Source: Falciphora oryzae (lineage: Eukaryota; Ascomycota; Sordariomycetes; Magnaporthales; Magnaporthaceae). Taken from it: 64,000 nucleotides of DNA. This document shows positions 53,217 through 62,341 of the stretch, piece after piece (within the stretch, counting starts at the first letter, position 1; each line of letters starts with the position of its first letter). The DNA lies in NCBI GenBank assembly GCA_000733355.1, contig JNVV01000054.1, positions 197,237-261,236 on the forward strand, written 5' to 3'. A program made the position numbers and the translations under genes. The notes beneath the pieces were generated by a model. The model was not told the origin of the DNA and did no database searches. It was given only the letters and a program-made list of their open reading frames with translations.

Positions 53217-55888
53217 CTATAAAGCCCCGACGTCGATCTTTTTGCGTCTATTGGTCTGGTATTCGGCGTATGCTGCCATGCCCCTAGCTTTGATAGCTTC
53301 GCATTCTTGTACCAGTAGCTGGCCGTGAGCCTCCAACCAGTGCTGGCATATATCCCCCCCGATAGCCGGTACCCGTCGGCACAGGTCGTAGACATCCCGG
53401 ATAGCTATGCGGGATGTTTTGATGGACTGTCACACGGAAGAACCCGTGGACCTAACTAGTCGGCATCACGAGTCGGCCTTACGGAGGTTCGGAGACCCGC
53501 ATAGGCGGTCAACGGCCCCAAGGCCAAGCGGTGAAGGTTGGAAGGCAGTGTGAATCATGTACTCGATACTTCGCACGGATCACAAAGGGTCTATATAAAC
53601 CCTGCCATCTCCTATGTCTTCCACGAGAGATTCCTTCTTCCTCAAGCATCTCTTGAGCCCATAGAAAGATTATCTGCAATCTAGAGATTCTTTCTCCAAG
53701 CCGTCTTTGACCCCTTGTTACATGGACAGACTGAGTTCTACGGCGATGGCAGGTTCCAGCATCCATTCGCCGGGGAGGTCAAACCATCGGTCGTCGTCAG
53801 GGGCGATGATGTAAGTCGCGAGTTCGGAGGCGAATGACATCAACTCTTTGTAAATAAACCATTCTTTGGTATGCCCATATACGCTTTTATCTTTTTTCGC
53901 AATAGCTGTTACCGGAGGGAGTCGTCCAAGTTCGTGGTGACATGCGTTACAGCAAAGTGTGTGCTGGACGTTAGACAGCTGCACCTCTTGCAGCAAATCG
54001 AGCATCTCCTGCCTAAAGCACCTGGCATTAGCGAATCTAAACATCTCGGGATGTTCGGCCCTCAGCTTCGCGCGCCGGCGCTAATCTTCTTAGGTCCAGT
54101 GGTTGTGTTATTTCCCTGAGAAAATGCCCAGTTCTTCGTTAACTTCGTCGTTCGTAATGGAGGACAAATGTCCCCCGGCCATACTGGATTCCACGTCGAG
54201 AATGGAGAATCGCGCTTATAAATAGTCGGAGCCAAACAACTGTAATTCGTCTGCATCTGTATTTATACCAGATTCTGCCAACTCGAAGCGCAGACTGCTG
54301 GATGAAGCAGGAATATGGGTTTTTTTGGAGCCCCGTTTAGGTTTCGTCTTTTTAAGGACCGCAGTGCCCTGGGTGTCAAAATACCAGTAAGGGGCAAAAA
54401 AATAAGCGGTACCCTGCCCCACATCGGATCGGGACGCCCTGCCGAACCGCTATGACAGATCCGATACGTCCAATGAGATCGGTGCCCTGAATTGCACCAC
54501 GCGCATTACGTCTGGAATATCCATTCCCATACCCAAAGATACGGTAGCTAGGATAATACGGATAGGAGAATCGGTGCGCCTAAACGTGTTATACAAGAGG
54601 CGTTAATCTGTTGGTGGGGTAAGGGAATTGTAAATGCCAATGGTGCGGACTGCAGTAGCCCTATCAACTCCTTAGGAAATAAGGTGCTGGAGGAGAGCAT
54701 GGCGGGCAGCCACGAGCTCAGACCTATTGTCTATGTAAACAATGGTCTTAGGGATGCTTTAAATCAAGTTGTATAGCCGGACGTAGCTTAAAAAAAAAAA
54801 CAAAGGCTGGTAGTCGTTGCTCAGCTTGTTCCTTTCCAAAGCTTGTATAACGATAGATATGTCCGGCCTATCAACAAACGTGCGGATAATTCGGAGTTGA
54901 TGCTCGCCTGGGCCGAGCTGACGGAAGCCGGCATAGGAGAGGACAAAGTCCTCTGCTTCTTCGGTCAATGTAGCAGTGCACCCAAAAAATGGGATGGCCA
55001 TAGGGATCGCGGTTCGGATTAGATGCAGATTAGGGTAGGACGTGCGGAAATCTTTCCACTGATGGACGGTATGGAGCTCGTCGATGGCCAAAAAGGCGAT
55101 GTGCTGGCTGAACTCGGGGTGGCGGAGGAGGGAAAGGAACCGAGAATCTGTAGCTTGCTCAGGGCCGAGGAGAATATGTGTGTATTGCGTCGCTTTTTGG
55201 TGGTTCCAAATGTCTGCGTCCTGCAAGGGGATGTTAATATATCTTTTCCTATGTTTATATTTGGGAAATGGAGTACCTTGCGTGTGGTTTGGTCGATGAG
55301 GATGGGGTTGGCGAAGGGGAAACCTGCAACCACTTCTGCTTGTTCGTCCCCCAACTTGCTAAGCGGGACGATCTGGATAGTAATATGCTTATTCCTAATA
55401 ACAGATACGGCCTGGAACACAATGCTTTTGCCATATCCTGTCTTGGCAATGAGGATTGTATCCCCTAGTTTGTAAACGATACGCCGGATACATTCGATCT
55501 GGTCAGGCTTTGGAATACGCGGTTCCCGATGCGCTGGCGCCCCCTGATTCAAGAGAGACGTAGTGACAGCCTCTAAGAACCGCTTTTGCAATGAGGTATC
55601 CTGTGCGCGTGAAGTATACTCGTACAATTCAGCAATGACCTGGCGGAAAGGCGCATTATCAACCTGCTCATCTGCAAGGTTTTTGCTCTGAGAAATGGCC
55701 GTGAGCAGATAAAACAAATTGTCTGGGCGAGCCAATGGCCAGGAGATCCCCAACTCCAAATTTGGGGCCGCGGACATCATTGATGGTAGATCTGGCATGG
55801 GGGTCGCTGGAGAGGCGATTCCCAAGACCAACGAAAATGCACCTGGGCGGTTAAAAAAAGTGTTTATGATCGAGATGCAAAAAAACAA
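53217..55888 (-). pseudogene. RecQ-like helicase, eight stops and a nested solo LTR
   Basis: Exon 1 (55277-55888) gives IPKPDQIECIRRIVY, ILIAKTGYGKSIVFQA (motif I) and IVPLSKLGDEQ (motif Ia). A 56-bp intron (55221-55276) follows, then HILLGPEQA, FLAIDELHTVHQWKDFR (motif II, DELH), FFGCTATL (motif III), KTIVYIDNRSEL, ILATVSLGMGMDIPDVMRVV (motif V) and RFGRASRSD (motif VI), then a CCNACHHELG Cys/His cluster. Stops are TAA or TAG at 54759, 54672, 54603, 54450, 54216, 54108, 54090 and 54081, all in one frame without indels. The stop at 54450 replaces the motif VI Gln (QRFGR). Removing the LTR plus one target copy restores frame to a stop at 53217. Intact length would be 771 codons. Confidence 0.88.
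53428..53722 (+). mobile_element. Solo LTR, family LTR1, with 5-bp target duplication
   Basis: 295 bp, TGTCACACGGAAG...CCTTGTTACA, flanked by TGGAC at 53423-53427 and 53723-53727. TG...CA ends and a 5-bp duplication are typical of Ty1/Ty3-type LTR elements, and the internal region was lost by LTR-LTR recombination. It interrupts the helicase gene. A TATATAAA box lies near 53594. An inverted relative is at 19357-19641. Confidence 0.95.
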
Positions 55889-56196
55889 AAAACACCATTA
55901 GATGCGGAATCTCGAGCTTACTTCCAACATATGGGTTTGAGATCAGCAAGAGTCGGCTTTCATGAAGATATTTTGGAGTGCTTTTTTTGATATTTTCGTT
56001 TTGTGTGGAGGTTTCCAAGACCAACGGCAGAAAATCACCATGCGGTCTCAGACTCAAACCAAAAAAAGTCTGTGGCCCCACAGTACAAGTGCACGGGCCA
56101 GTGACTTGCGACTGAGCCACTTGGCGAGCCACAACCCACCAGAGGTGGGTTCCCTTTTTGTGGGTTGAGTCGGAGCCACTGAGACTAGGTGGAGGC

Positions 56197-56217
56197 TCCT
56201 ACTGCCGAACCGTGACA
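56197..56217. mobile_element. 141-bp TG...CA insertion (LTR2), right 21 bp
   Basis: Runs TCCTACTGCC to CGTGACA and is followed by the CTTGT target copy (56218-56222). It completes the insertion that began at 49610. Confidence 0.8.
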
Positions 56218-56400
56218 CTTGTATTGCAGTTGGGGGGCGCCAACATTCGCTTCCCTCATATACCCTCCGACATCGATCCCGGGGGTTCTCCGCCCTAAGG
56301 GGGTCCGGTGCCGCGAGCGATTTTCCGAAAAATTATTTTGTATGGGATTTGCAAAAAATTGACCCACGGCCACCAAACCTATCTCCGCGTTGGGCCTCCA
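56218..56400 (-). repeat. Repeat B, right part of the split copy
   Basis: Matches the reverse complement of 35665-35840, from CTTGTATTGCAGTTG to CGCGTTGGG. Confidence 0.85.
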
Positions 56401-56756
56401 AATCTGACTTGTCAATTCTGTGCAGGGTAGATGCGCGGGGTAGGCGAGTCGGGGCGACCTACAACGGCTGACTTGGGTGCTTAGGCATCCTACAGGGGCT
56501 GCAGGGCGCCTTTAGGCTTCCAGTAGGTGCTGTAGATGCTGTAAGCCACCCTTAGGCGCGCTATAAGCCCTGCCCGCTATTCCTTATGCACAACCCCACA
56601 ACAGTACAGGGTAGATAATCCAAGGAGGGTAGTACAGGGTAGGTTGGGCTTATGCACCCAACCTTAGTTAAATACATTAGTTCTTTTAACGCTGCGTATG
56701 AAAGTGCGCTTGGGATTACTCTGGATACCATATCCCTTTAAGTCTGGAGCACCAAC
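56401..56756. other. No gene; repetitive linker
   Basis: Holds locally repeated words such as acagggtag (three times near 56606-56652) and taggc. Probably decayed LTR sequence. No frame worth calling. Confidence 0.4.
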
Positions 56757-57193
56757 TGTGAGAGCCAGTATGGGGGATCTCGAATGGTGGTGAAAAGGTT
56801 TTCTATTCGGAGGGCAGAGGCCGGAGGCCTGGCCTGGCGGGGGGTCCTATGTAAAAAATCTGCCTGGAGGGGTCACATCACGTGACCCCCTCTGGCGGCC
56901 ATGACACCAACCATCCATACATGGCATGGCCCCTGGACTTACGCGTTCTCGCCTAAGCTTTCTTATCAAAAGCGTCAAAACCGACACCACCGCCATCAGG
57001 GCCGATACAGATGCCATTAGGGCAGACACGGCTGTGTAACACCCTGTCATGGCCACCAGAGGGGGTCACGTGATTTGACCCCTCCACACAGATTTCTTAT
57101 CTAGGGCCCCCGCCAGGCCAGGCCTCCGGCCTCTGCCCTCCGAATACACAACCTTTTCACCACCACACAAAGATCCCCCTATTGGCTCTCACA
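56757..57193. mobile_element. Inverted-repeat element with ~150-bp arms
   Basis: The left arm (56757-56906, TGTGAGAGCC...GGCCATGACA) and right arm (about 57045-57193, TGTCATGGCC...GGCTCTCACA) are near-complementary around roughly 140 bp. Either a foldback/MITE-type element or two short solo LTRs inserted head to head. No clear target duplication. The right arm runs into family A copy 6. Confidence 0.7.
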
Positions 57194-57706
57194 CACCCCA
57201 CACCGAACCATGGCCAGCAGCCGTAGGGGACGCCACCGGTGGCCTCAAGGGAGGGCTCCGGGTGGTAGCCGGAGGGGCGCAAGCCCTGACGGATATGCGG
57301 ATCAAAAGAGTTTAGCTCTGCGACACGCATACCGGTTAGCCTCCGCAGATCCGCCCGGCCCGGTTACGGCGCACCCAAGCTCAGAACCCTAAGAAGGGGA
57401 CGAAACACATCCGGCCCCGACGGACGCCACGGAGGAGGAGGCACGCCGACGACAACCGAAGGACGGCCGGAGGGCCAGAGCATAAGGAGGGCCCGAGGGA
57501 CCCCCTGTGAAGGGGGTCGAGAGGGCAAGCTATGGTTCTTTGTTTTTATCTACCCATTACCATAGGCTTGTTGGGCCTTGCACGAATACGGCTGTTGAGC
57601 TGCTGAACCTCTGAGATCTCCCTAAGAGAAACCCCCCCCCCCCTTCCCCCCTTTTCCAGTCCTGACGCTGCTGTAGCCTGCTATAGTAGAGCCAGGACCT
57701 GTTACA
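57194..57706 (+). repeat. Family A repeat, nearly complete copy 6
   Basis: From CCCCACACCGAACC to GAGCCAGGACCTGTTACA. The first bases of the terminus are replaced by the inverted-repeat element. Confidence 0.82.
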
Positions 57707-58813
57707 GTAGCCGAGGAAGCTCGGCGAGCGGCCGCGCGAAGAAGCAAGCACAAGAAGAAGGACTCCTCGTCATCTCCAGCGACGAAGCCTGGCCTTAAAA
57801 ACGCTGTTAAACGGGACCCCCCGAAGCCAAAGCGACCAAAACCCACCTGCTCACGGCATGGATCTAGCAGATTATCTGATGACGCCAGCTCGCGGCAACT
57901 GGTGAAGGCTCGCGAGGAGGTAGTCGAGAAAGCCCGGCGAGCGGCCGAGAGAACTCCGGAAGAGGCCGCGAAATACGACCTCATCGACGAAAAGCCATAG
58001 GGCGCCGGATTCCAACACTTAAGACGCAAGAGCTGGCTCGCGCGGCCGCTGCCCTTCCCACCCCGAGGGAAAGAACACAGCCGCTTGAAGACGACTCTTT
58101 GCTCGAGGCTTAAAACTTCTCAGAAAAGAAATATGGCGGTATCCCGCACGAGAAATGGATGTCCAATTCGAAGCGCGTGAAAGTCCGAGTTGGTCTGCAT
58201 ACCGGCACCCGACCAGCAAGAAAAAAGGTCAATAAGCTGGCTTGGGTGTAACAATGAACCTCGGACTTGCATCGTAATCGCGTCTCGCAACTCTTTAATA
58301 GCACTCCGCAGCAATTAAGCCTCTTACCCCCAGGGGGGCCACGTTCCGCGGTCAAGCGAAGCTTACTGCGCCCCCCGGCATGTATTTTCTATATATGGTA
58401 GCCGGGGGAGATCATTTTTTTTTCCGAGATCCGAGATGGAATCAATTGGATTCGTGATCCCCAGTTTGGATTCGATGCAGCCTAGAGGCAGCTGTGGCTC
58501 CATCTAGGCTCCCGTCAATCCGAGATCTGCGAGTTTACTACGACTCGACCAAAATGGAAACAAAGTGGGAAAATGCTTGTTCTTATGCTTGGTTACTCTT
58601 TTATTTTGGCATCGTGATATTTTCTAAGGGTTCGAAAGATGCGTCGACCATTTATAAAGACGAGCAGAAACGCGCGTCGAAAAGAAGGACTGGAAAAGCA
58701 TCATCAATACATACACACAACAATAACAATCACCATCATAATCACACATCCACATAGCCCCTAAACCAAACAAACAACCCAAATCCTCCGCAAAAACCAC
58801 CAACATCAGCAAA
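57707..58813. other. No confident gene
   Basis: Short frames only. The final 150 bp (CA/AC-rich, ending CATCAGCAAA) form the 5' leader of the next gene. Confidence 0.4.
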
Positions 58814-59218
58814 ATGGTCCAGCTCAAAAGCCTCATCATCCTCCTCCCCCTCCTTTCCGTCGCGGCAGCTCTGCCGACGGGCGAACCTCCCGCCACCAAC
58901 GTCGACGTTGACGTCGCCGCCACCGGACCCGCCGCCCCCACGTTCGACCAGGACGCCCTTGCCCAGCTGCTCGCCGCTGACGAGGCCTCGCCGTCGTCGT
59001 CCGAGTCGGACCTCGAAAGGCGCAACTGGCTCACCAACCTCTTCAAGAAGAAGGACAAGAACAAGCCCATCAACAAGCAGGACATCAGCAAGCCCATCCC
59101 CCCGCCCTCGCCTCCGCCCCCGCCGCCTCCGCCGGCCCCTTTCCACGGGCCCAGCAGCGACTGGAAGAAGCAGGGCCTGGAGAACATCGTTCCCCCGGGC
59201 AAGAAGCCCGGACAGTAA
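58814..59218 (+). CDS. Small secreted proline-rich protein
   Basis: 134 aa, ATG in AAA ATG G context after a CA-rich leader. Signal peptide MVQLKSLIILLPLLSVAAA, then an acidic propeptide-like stretch (NVDVDVAATG, EASPSSSESDLE) ending in a dibasic ERR Kex2-type site. The mature part is highly basic: NWLTNLFKKKDKNKPINKQ, then PIPPPSPPPPPPPPAPF and a C-terminal VPPGKKPGQ. A secreted preproprotein releasing a cationic, Pro-rich peptide is a fair reading. Cell-wall or antimicrobial roles are possible. No family recognised. Single exon, intact. Confidence 0.65.
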   Translation: MVQLKSLIILLPLLSVAAALPTGEPPATNVDVDVAATGPAAPTFDQDALAQLLAADEASPSSSESDLERRNWLTNLFKKKDKNKPINKQDISKPIPPPSPPPPPPPPAPFHGPSSDWKKQGLENIVPPGKKPGQ

Positions 59219-59638
59219 ATGTGCGTGATATTGCTGGGGATCGGGATTTACATCCGATAGAGTGCAGTACGGGCTGTTAACGGATATGTGCAAGGGACGC
59301 GGGGGAGTTTGGCATGATGGAATTTGGTGTTTGGCGTTTATGGCTTCTTTTTACGGGTTTCTCATGGTATCTGGTCTTTTCTGGGCGATCATTGTTTGCG
59401 TAGCGTTGGGTGCGCCCGCACCGATACTCGAATTTTGTTTGCTCCATTTGGTTTACAGGTAGACAGGTAACAAATGCCATTAACTAGTAAAAAAGAAGCA
59501 ATTCAGATCTACCCGAGGTATCTAGGCAAGCTTGACTCTAACCCATCGCCATAGCTGCTCATGAGTAAAAAAAAAAAAAAAAAAAAGAACCGTATTAAAA
59601 TGCTTGGAATCGTCAAGTAAGTGATGGGACGACAACGG
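59219..59638. other. Convergent intergenic region
   Basis: Between the 3' ends of the secreted protein and hexokinase genes. A poly-A run of about 20 lies at 59567-59586. No gene seen. Confidence 0.5.
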
Positions 59639-61141
59639 CTAAATGCCTAACGCCACGGCAGCGGGAACATGGATTCCGGCGCCATTAATGCCTCCGTCGT
59701 GGCATGGCTCCAGGGTTATCCGGACCCGCGTTATGTTCGCCGGGTTGGGGATGGGGTACTCGCGCTCGACGAGCCCATCCGGGAGCTGCTGACAGTGCAG
59801 CAGGTAGTTCTGGAAGTTGGTGATGCATCCTCCAGTGTATCCGACACCGAGCTGCAGCTCGCCGCCCCCGATGGTAGCCAGCTCCGACTTACAAGGTAGA
59901 TTGTTAGAGCATTTGAGCAGCCCCATCGTGGAGGCTGCAATGATGCCGGCTGCCCGAAGCTCTATGGCGCGCGCTATGTGGCACAGCGCCTGGGCCAGGT
60001 CCTCAGTCCAGCGGAATCCGGATCCCGCGGCCTTAGCGGCCAGGAACTCCTCATTGAGCCTACGCACTAGGTCCGACCAGCTGCCGTTCGAAGCCGGTCT
60101 GAAGTGGCTGAGGAATGTCGTGTTTTGAAGCTTAAAACTCCTGAGGAGCTTCTTAGGGAATGTTTTGGGGTCCATACCACACACCGACGTCATGTAGTCG
60201 ATCAACACAAGGCGGCCGAGCTCTCCCAGATAGAGCCCGGCTATCATGTACTCCAGCGGCTGGGATCCAGGCTTCTCGGCGGCGGCGCTGATTTGCTCAT
60301 CCCAGCGGCTTACAAGTCCGTGGGCTCTAAGAGGGCCAGCCGACCCATCGACAGACCACTCCGTGTTTACTGCAATGGTTAGGCCGTTTTTGCTGCTGCC
60401 AGAAACCTGGTCTGGTAGTATCTGCGCCTTCTTGGGGCGCTTGCTCTCCTTCAGGCCGCTGAGACCTATGAATACGGTCGCGTTGCACCCAGTGCCGCAG
60501 ATGAGGCCCATGGCGGGGTGTCGGTGAACTGACGCCGTCCCGTTCCGGTTCCCCTGAGCGGGCGAAGACGACGCGGCGAACTGGTGCATGAACGACAGCA
60601 GCGTGGCAACCGAGTCGTTGGTAATGGCGGCGATACGAATCCTCGGCAGCTCGCCGCGGCTGGTCTCGTAGCCGTCGAGCAAATACCTTCCCAGATCGAG
60701 GCGCGAGGTGATGGCAAACCCCTTGCCCATCTGTCGCAGCATTACCGAATTAAGGGCCTCCTGGTCCATGGGGAAGCTGAAGGTGACGCCCAGGGGCAGT
60801 TCGCGGGCGGCGGCGAAGCCAGGGAGCTGGGCACGTCCCTTGGCGACCACCTCAGCGATGCGGGCGCCGATCCAGGCAAACAGGCCCTCGGCATTCTCGT
60901 TCTTCAGGTGCTCGCCGATGGGCCAGCTGTGCTCGAGGTGCCTGCGCAGGGGAAGCCTTTCCTCGCCGCCGCCGGCGTGATCGGTTTTGCGTACATAGCT
61001 CAGTTCCACAAAGGCAACTCGGAGATTGGTGCCACCACTGGAGAGGGGTTGGTTAGAGACATATGCGACGGGGGAGAGGGAGGAAGGTAAGTTGCAAGGC
61101 ATGTAGTCAGGGCAGGCACTTACATGTCAATGGCGAGGTAT
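59639..61141 (-). CDS. Hexokinase-family sugar kinase, 5' part unresolved
   Basis: The main exon 59639-61037 and a tiny upstream exon 61124-61141 splice to give YLAIDIGGTNLRVAFVEL (phosphate 1 motif). Then follow LGVTFSFPMDQ, the catalytic AAITNDSVATLLSF, LICGTGCNATVFIG (phosphate 2), VNTEWSVDGSAGPL (family NTEWGxF; the Gly is Ser here), YMIAGLYLGELGRLVLID and ELATIGGGELQLG. Hexokinases phosphorylate hexoses with ATP. The divergent NTEW loop and SKRPKKAQIL insert suggest a non-glycolytic or GlcNAc-type member. The first about 100 residues are expected upstream of 61141, but I could not place those exons. Confidence 0.8.
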
Positions 61142-62341
61142 CTATCGAGGGCGCAAAAAGGCAATTAGCGCTCTGGCCTCAGCAGAGAGTAGACCACATC
61201 ACACAGCCAGGCCGTTGACCGGTGCCCAAAAAACGCTACCGTCGTAGCAATGGATTCGATCCTTGCAGCCTCTCCCGTGCGGACCCGCGAGCTTGGGTTG
61301 CCTTGTCGGCGCATCTGGGTGACGCACTCTTTGCGCACCCCTGAAGCGTAACATATGCGCATGCTCCTCCCTCTCTCTCCCGGGGGTCCGCTTAAAAACG
61401 GCAACCCAGACAAGGCTTGGACGCTCGTGCAGGAAACGGCATATGGGGAATGGAAGTAGGTAGGTATTTACTCACGGGCCCGAGGTGCTGGCGTCGACAG
61501 GGTGTGATAATATCGACTCGGAGATGGGCGTGGGCAGGAACTAGTCGTCCGACTCGGCTGCCAGCTTAGGGTTAGGGTTAACCCCCCCTGAGCCAATTCC
61601 AACCAACCAAACCTAGGGCCCGCGGCTTCGGGGTACCCGACGCATTTGAGCATGCCACACGGTGGATAGCGGACCCTGACGGCCCGCCACCGTTAACATT
61701 TTCCTTCGCGGCCCGGCCCGGCTTAGGGTTTGGTCTAGTCCAAAGCAGCTGCGTCCACAACTCCGATCCAACGTAGACGAGGCGGCCAGTATAGGGTCGA
61801 AGAGCGTCAGAACCGAGTCTTTAGCGCTTGTCCAAAGGGGTGACTACAGGGGTCTCTCAAATAGTAGAAAATCTGATGCATAACATTGGCTGGCGAGCGT
61901 GGCCAAGTGATGCTACGGTCGCTGTAGGGCTTTTAAGTACCAGCTGTGGCACATGCCTGGTCCAATCTCTCAGTTGTGGGATATGGACATTAATAAAGCA
62001 TGGAATGGACGGGTTGCAAACACCCTACATGCTCTGGCCAGTATTAGGGCAACCGCCATACGTTTAATGGTAACATTGATAAGGTTACAAAAGGGGAAAG
62101 AGGTCGGTAAGCACGACGAATCGCGAGGCAAATTTCCAGGCAATTCTCCGGTCCAACATTCCCAATTACTCGGGGGAAAAGCCCACAATTCTGTTCACGA
62201 CGAAGGAGGTATGCGGCACAGGAATAAACGGTCCAGTGGCTGCCAATTGGATCCTCCTAATAGCTTCAAACCATGCACCCACATATTATTTAAAGCTCCG
62301 TCACAGAAATGAATTGTAATCAGCCACGGAATTACCTAGCC
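61142..62341. other. No confident gene
   Basis: Upstream of the hexokinase. It should contain that gene's first exons, which I could not identify. A telomere-like tract lies at 61566. Further on, short frames only (61953-62312 has none with a domain). Confidence 0.4.
61566..61584 (+). repeat. Short interstitial telomere-like tract
   Basis: TTAGGGTTAGGGTTAACCC: two and a half fungal telomere units meeting one in the opposite direction. A single extra ttagggtt lies near 61722. Confidence 0.6.

Larger units (their letters stand above)
49730..56187. mobile_element. DUF6589-RecQ DNA transposon-like unit with TIRs and 9-bp TSD
   Basis: 6458 bp. Left end TAGTCTCAGTGGCTC (49730-49744) is repeated inverted at the right end (56173-56187) and stays 18 of 20 when extended. 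The flanking direct repeats GGTGGAGGC (49721-49729, 56188-56196) are perfect. A 12-bp subterminal inverted pair TCAGACCAGATG / CATCTGGTCTGA sits inside the left end near 49742-49855, and GAGCCAC words repeat near the right end. It holds two genes tail to tail: an intact DUF6589-like gene (+) and a dead RecQ-like helicase gene (-), plus a solo LTR nested in the latter. Termini and target duplication are directly visible. That the DUF6589 protein is the transposase is inference. Confidence 0.85.

Noticed and set aside
49730..56187. Helitron or Starship interpretation of the helicase element
   Set aside because: Helitrons lack TIRs and target duplications and use a Rep/PIF1 protein. Starships carry a DUF3435 tyrosine recombinase at one end. 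Neither is present.
61225..61340. Possible tRNA near GGATTCGATCC
   Set aside because: Only a T-arm-like word. No acceptor, D or anticodon stems could be folded.
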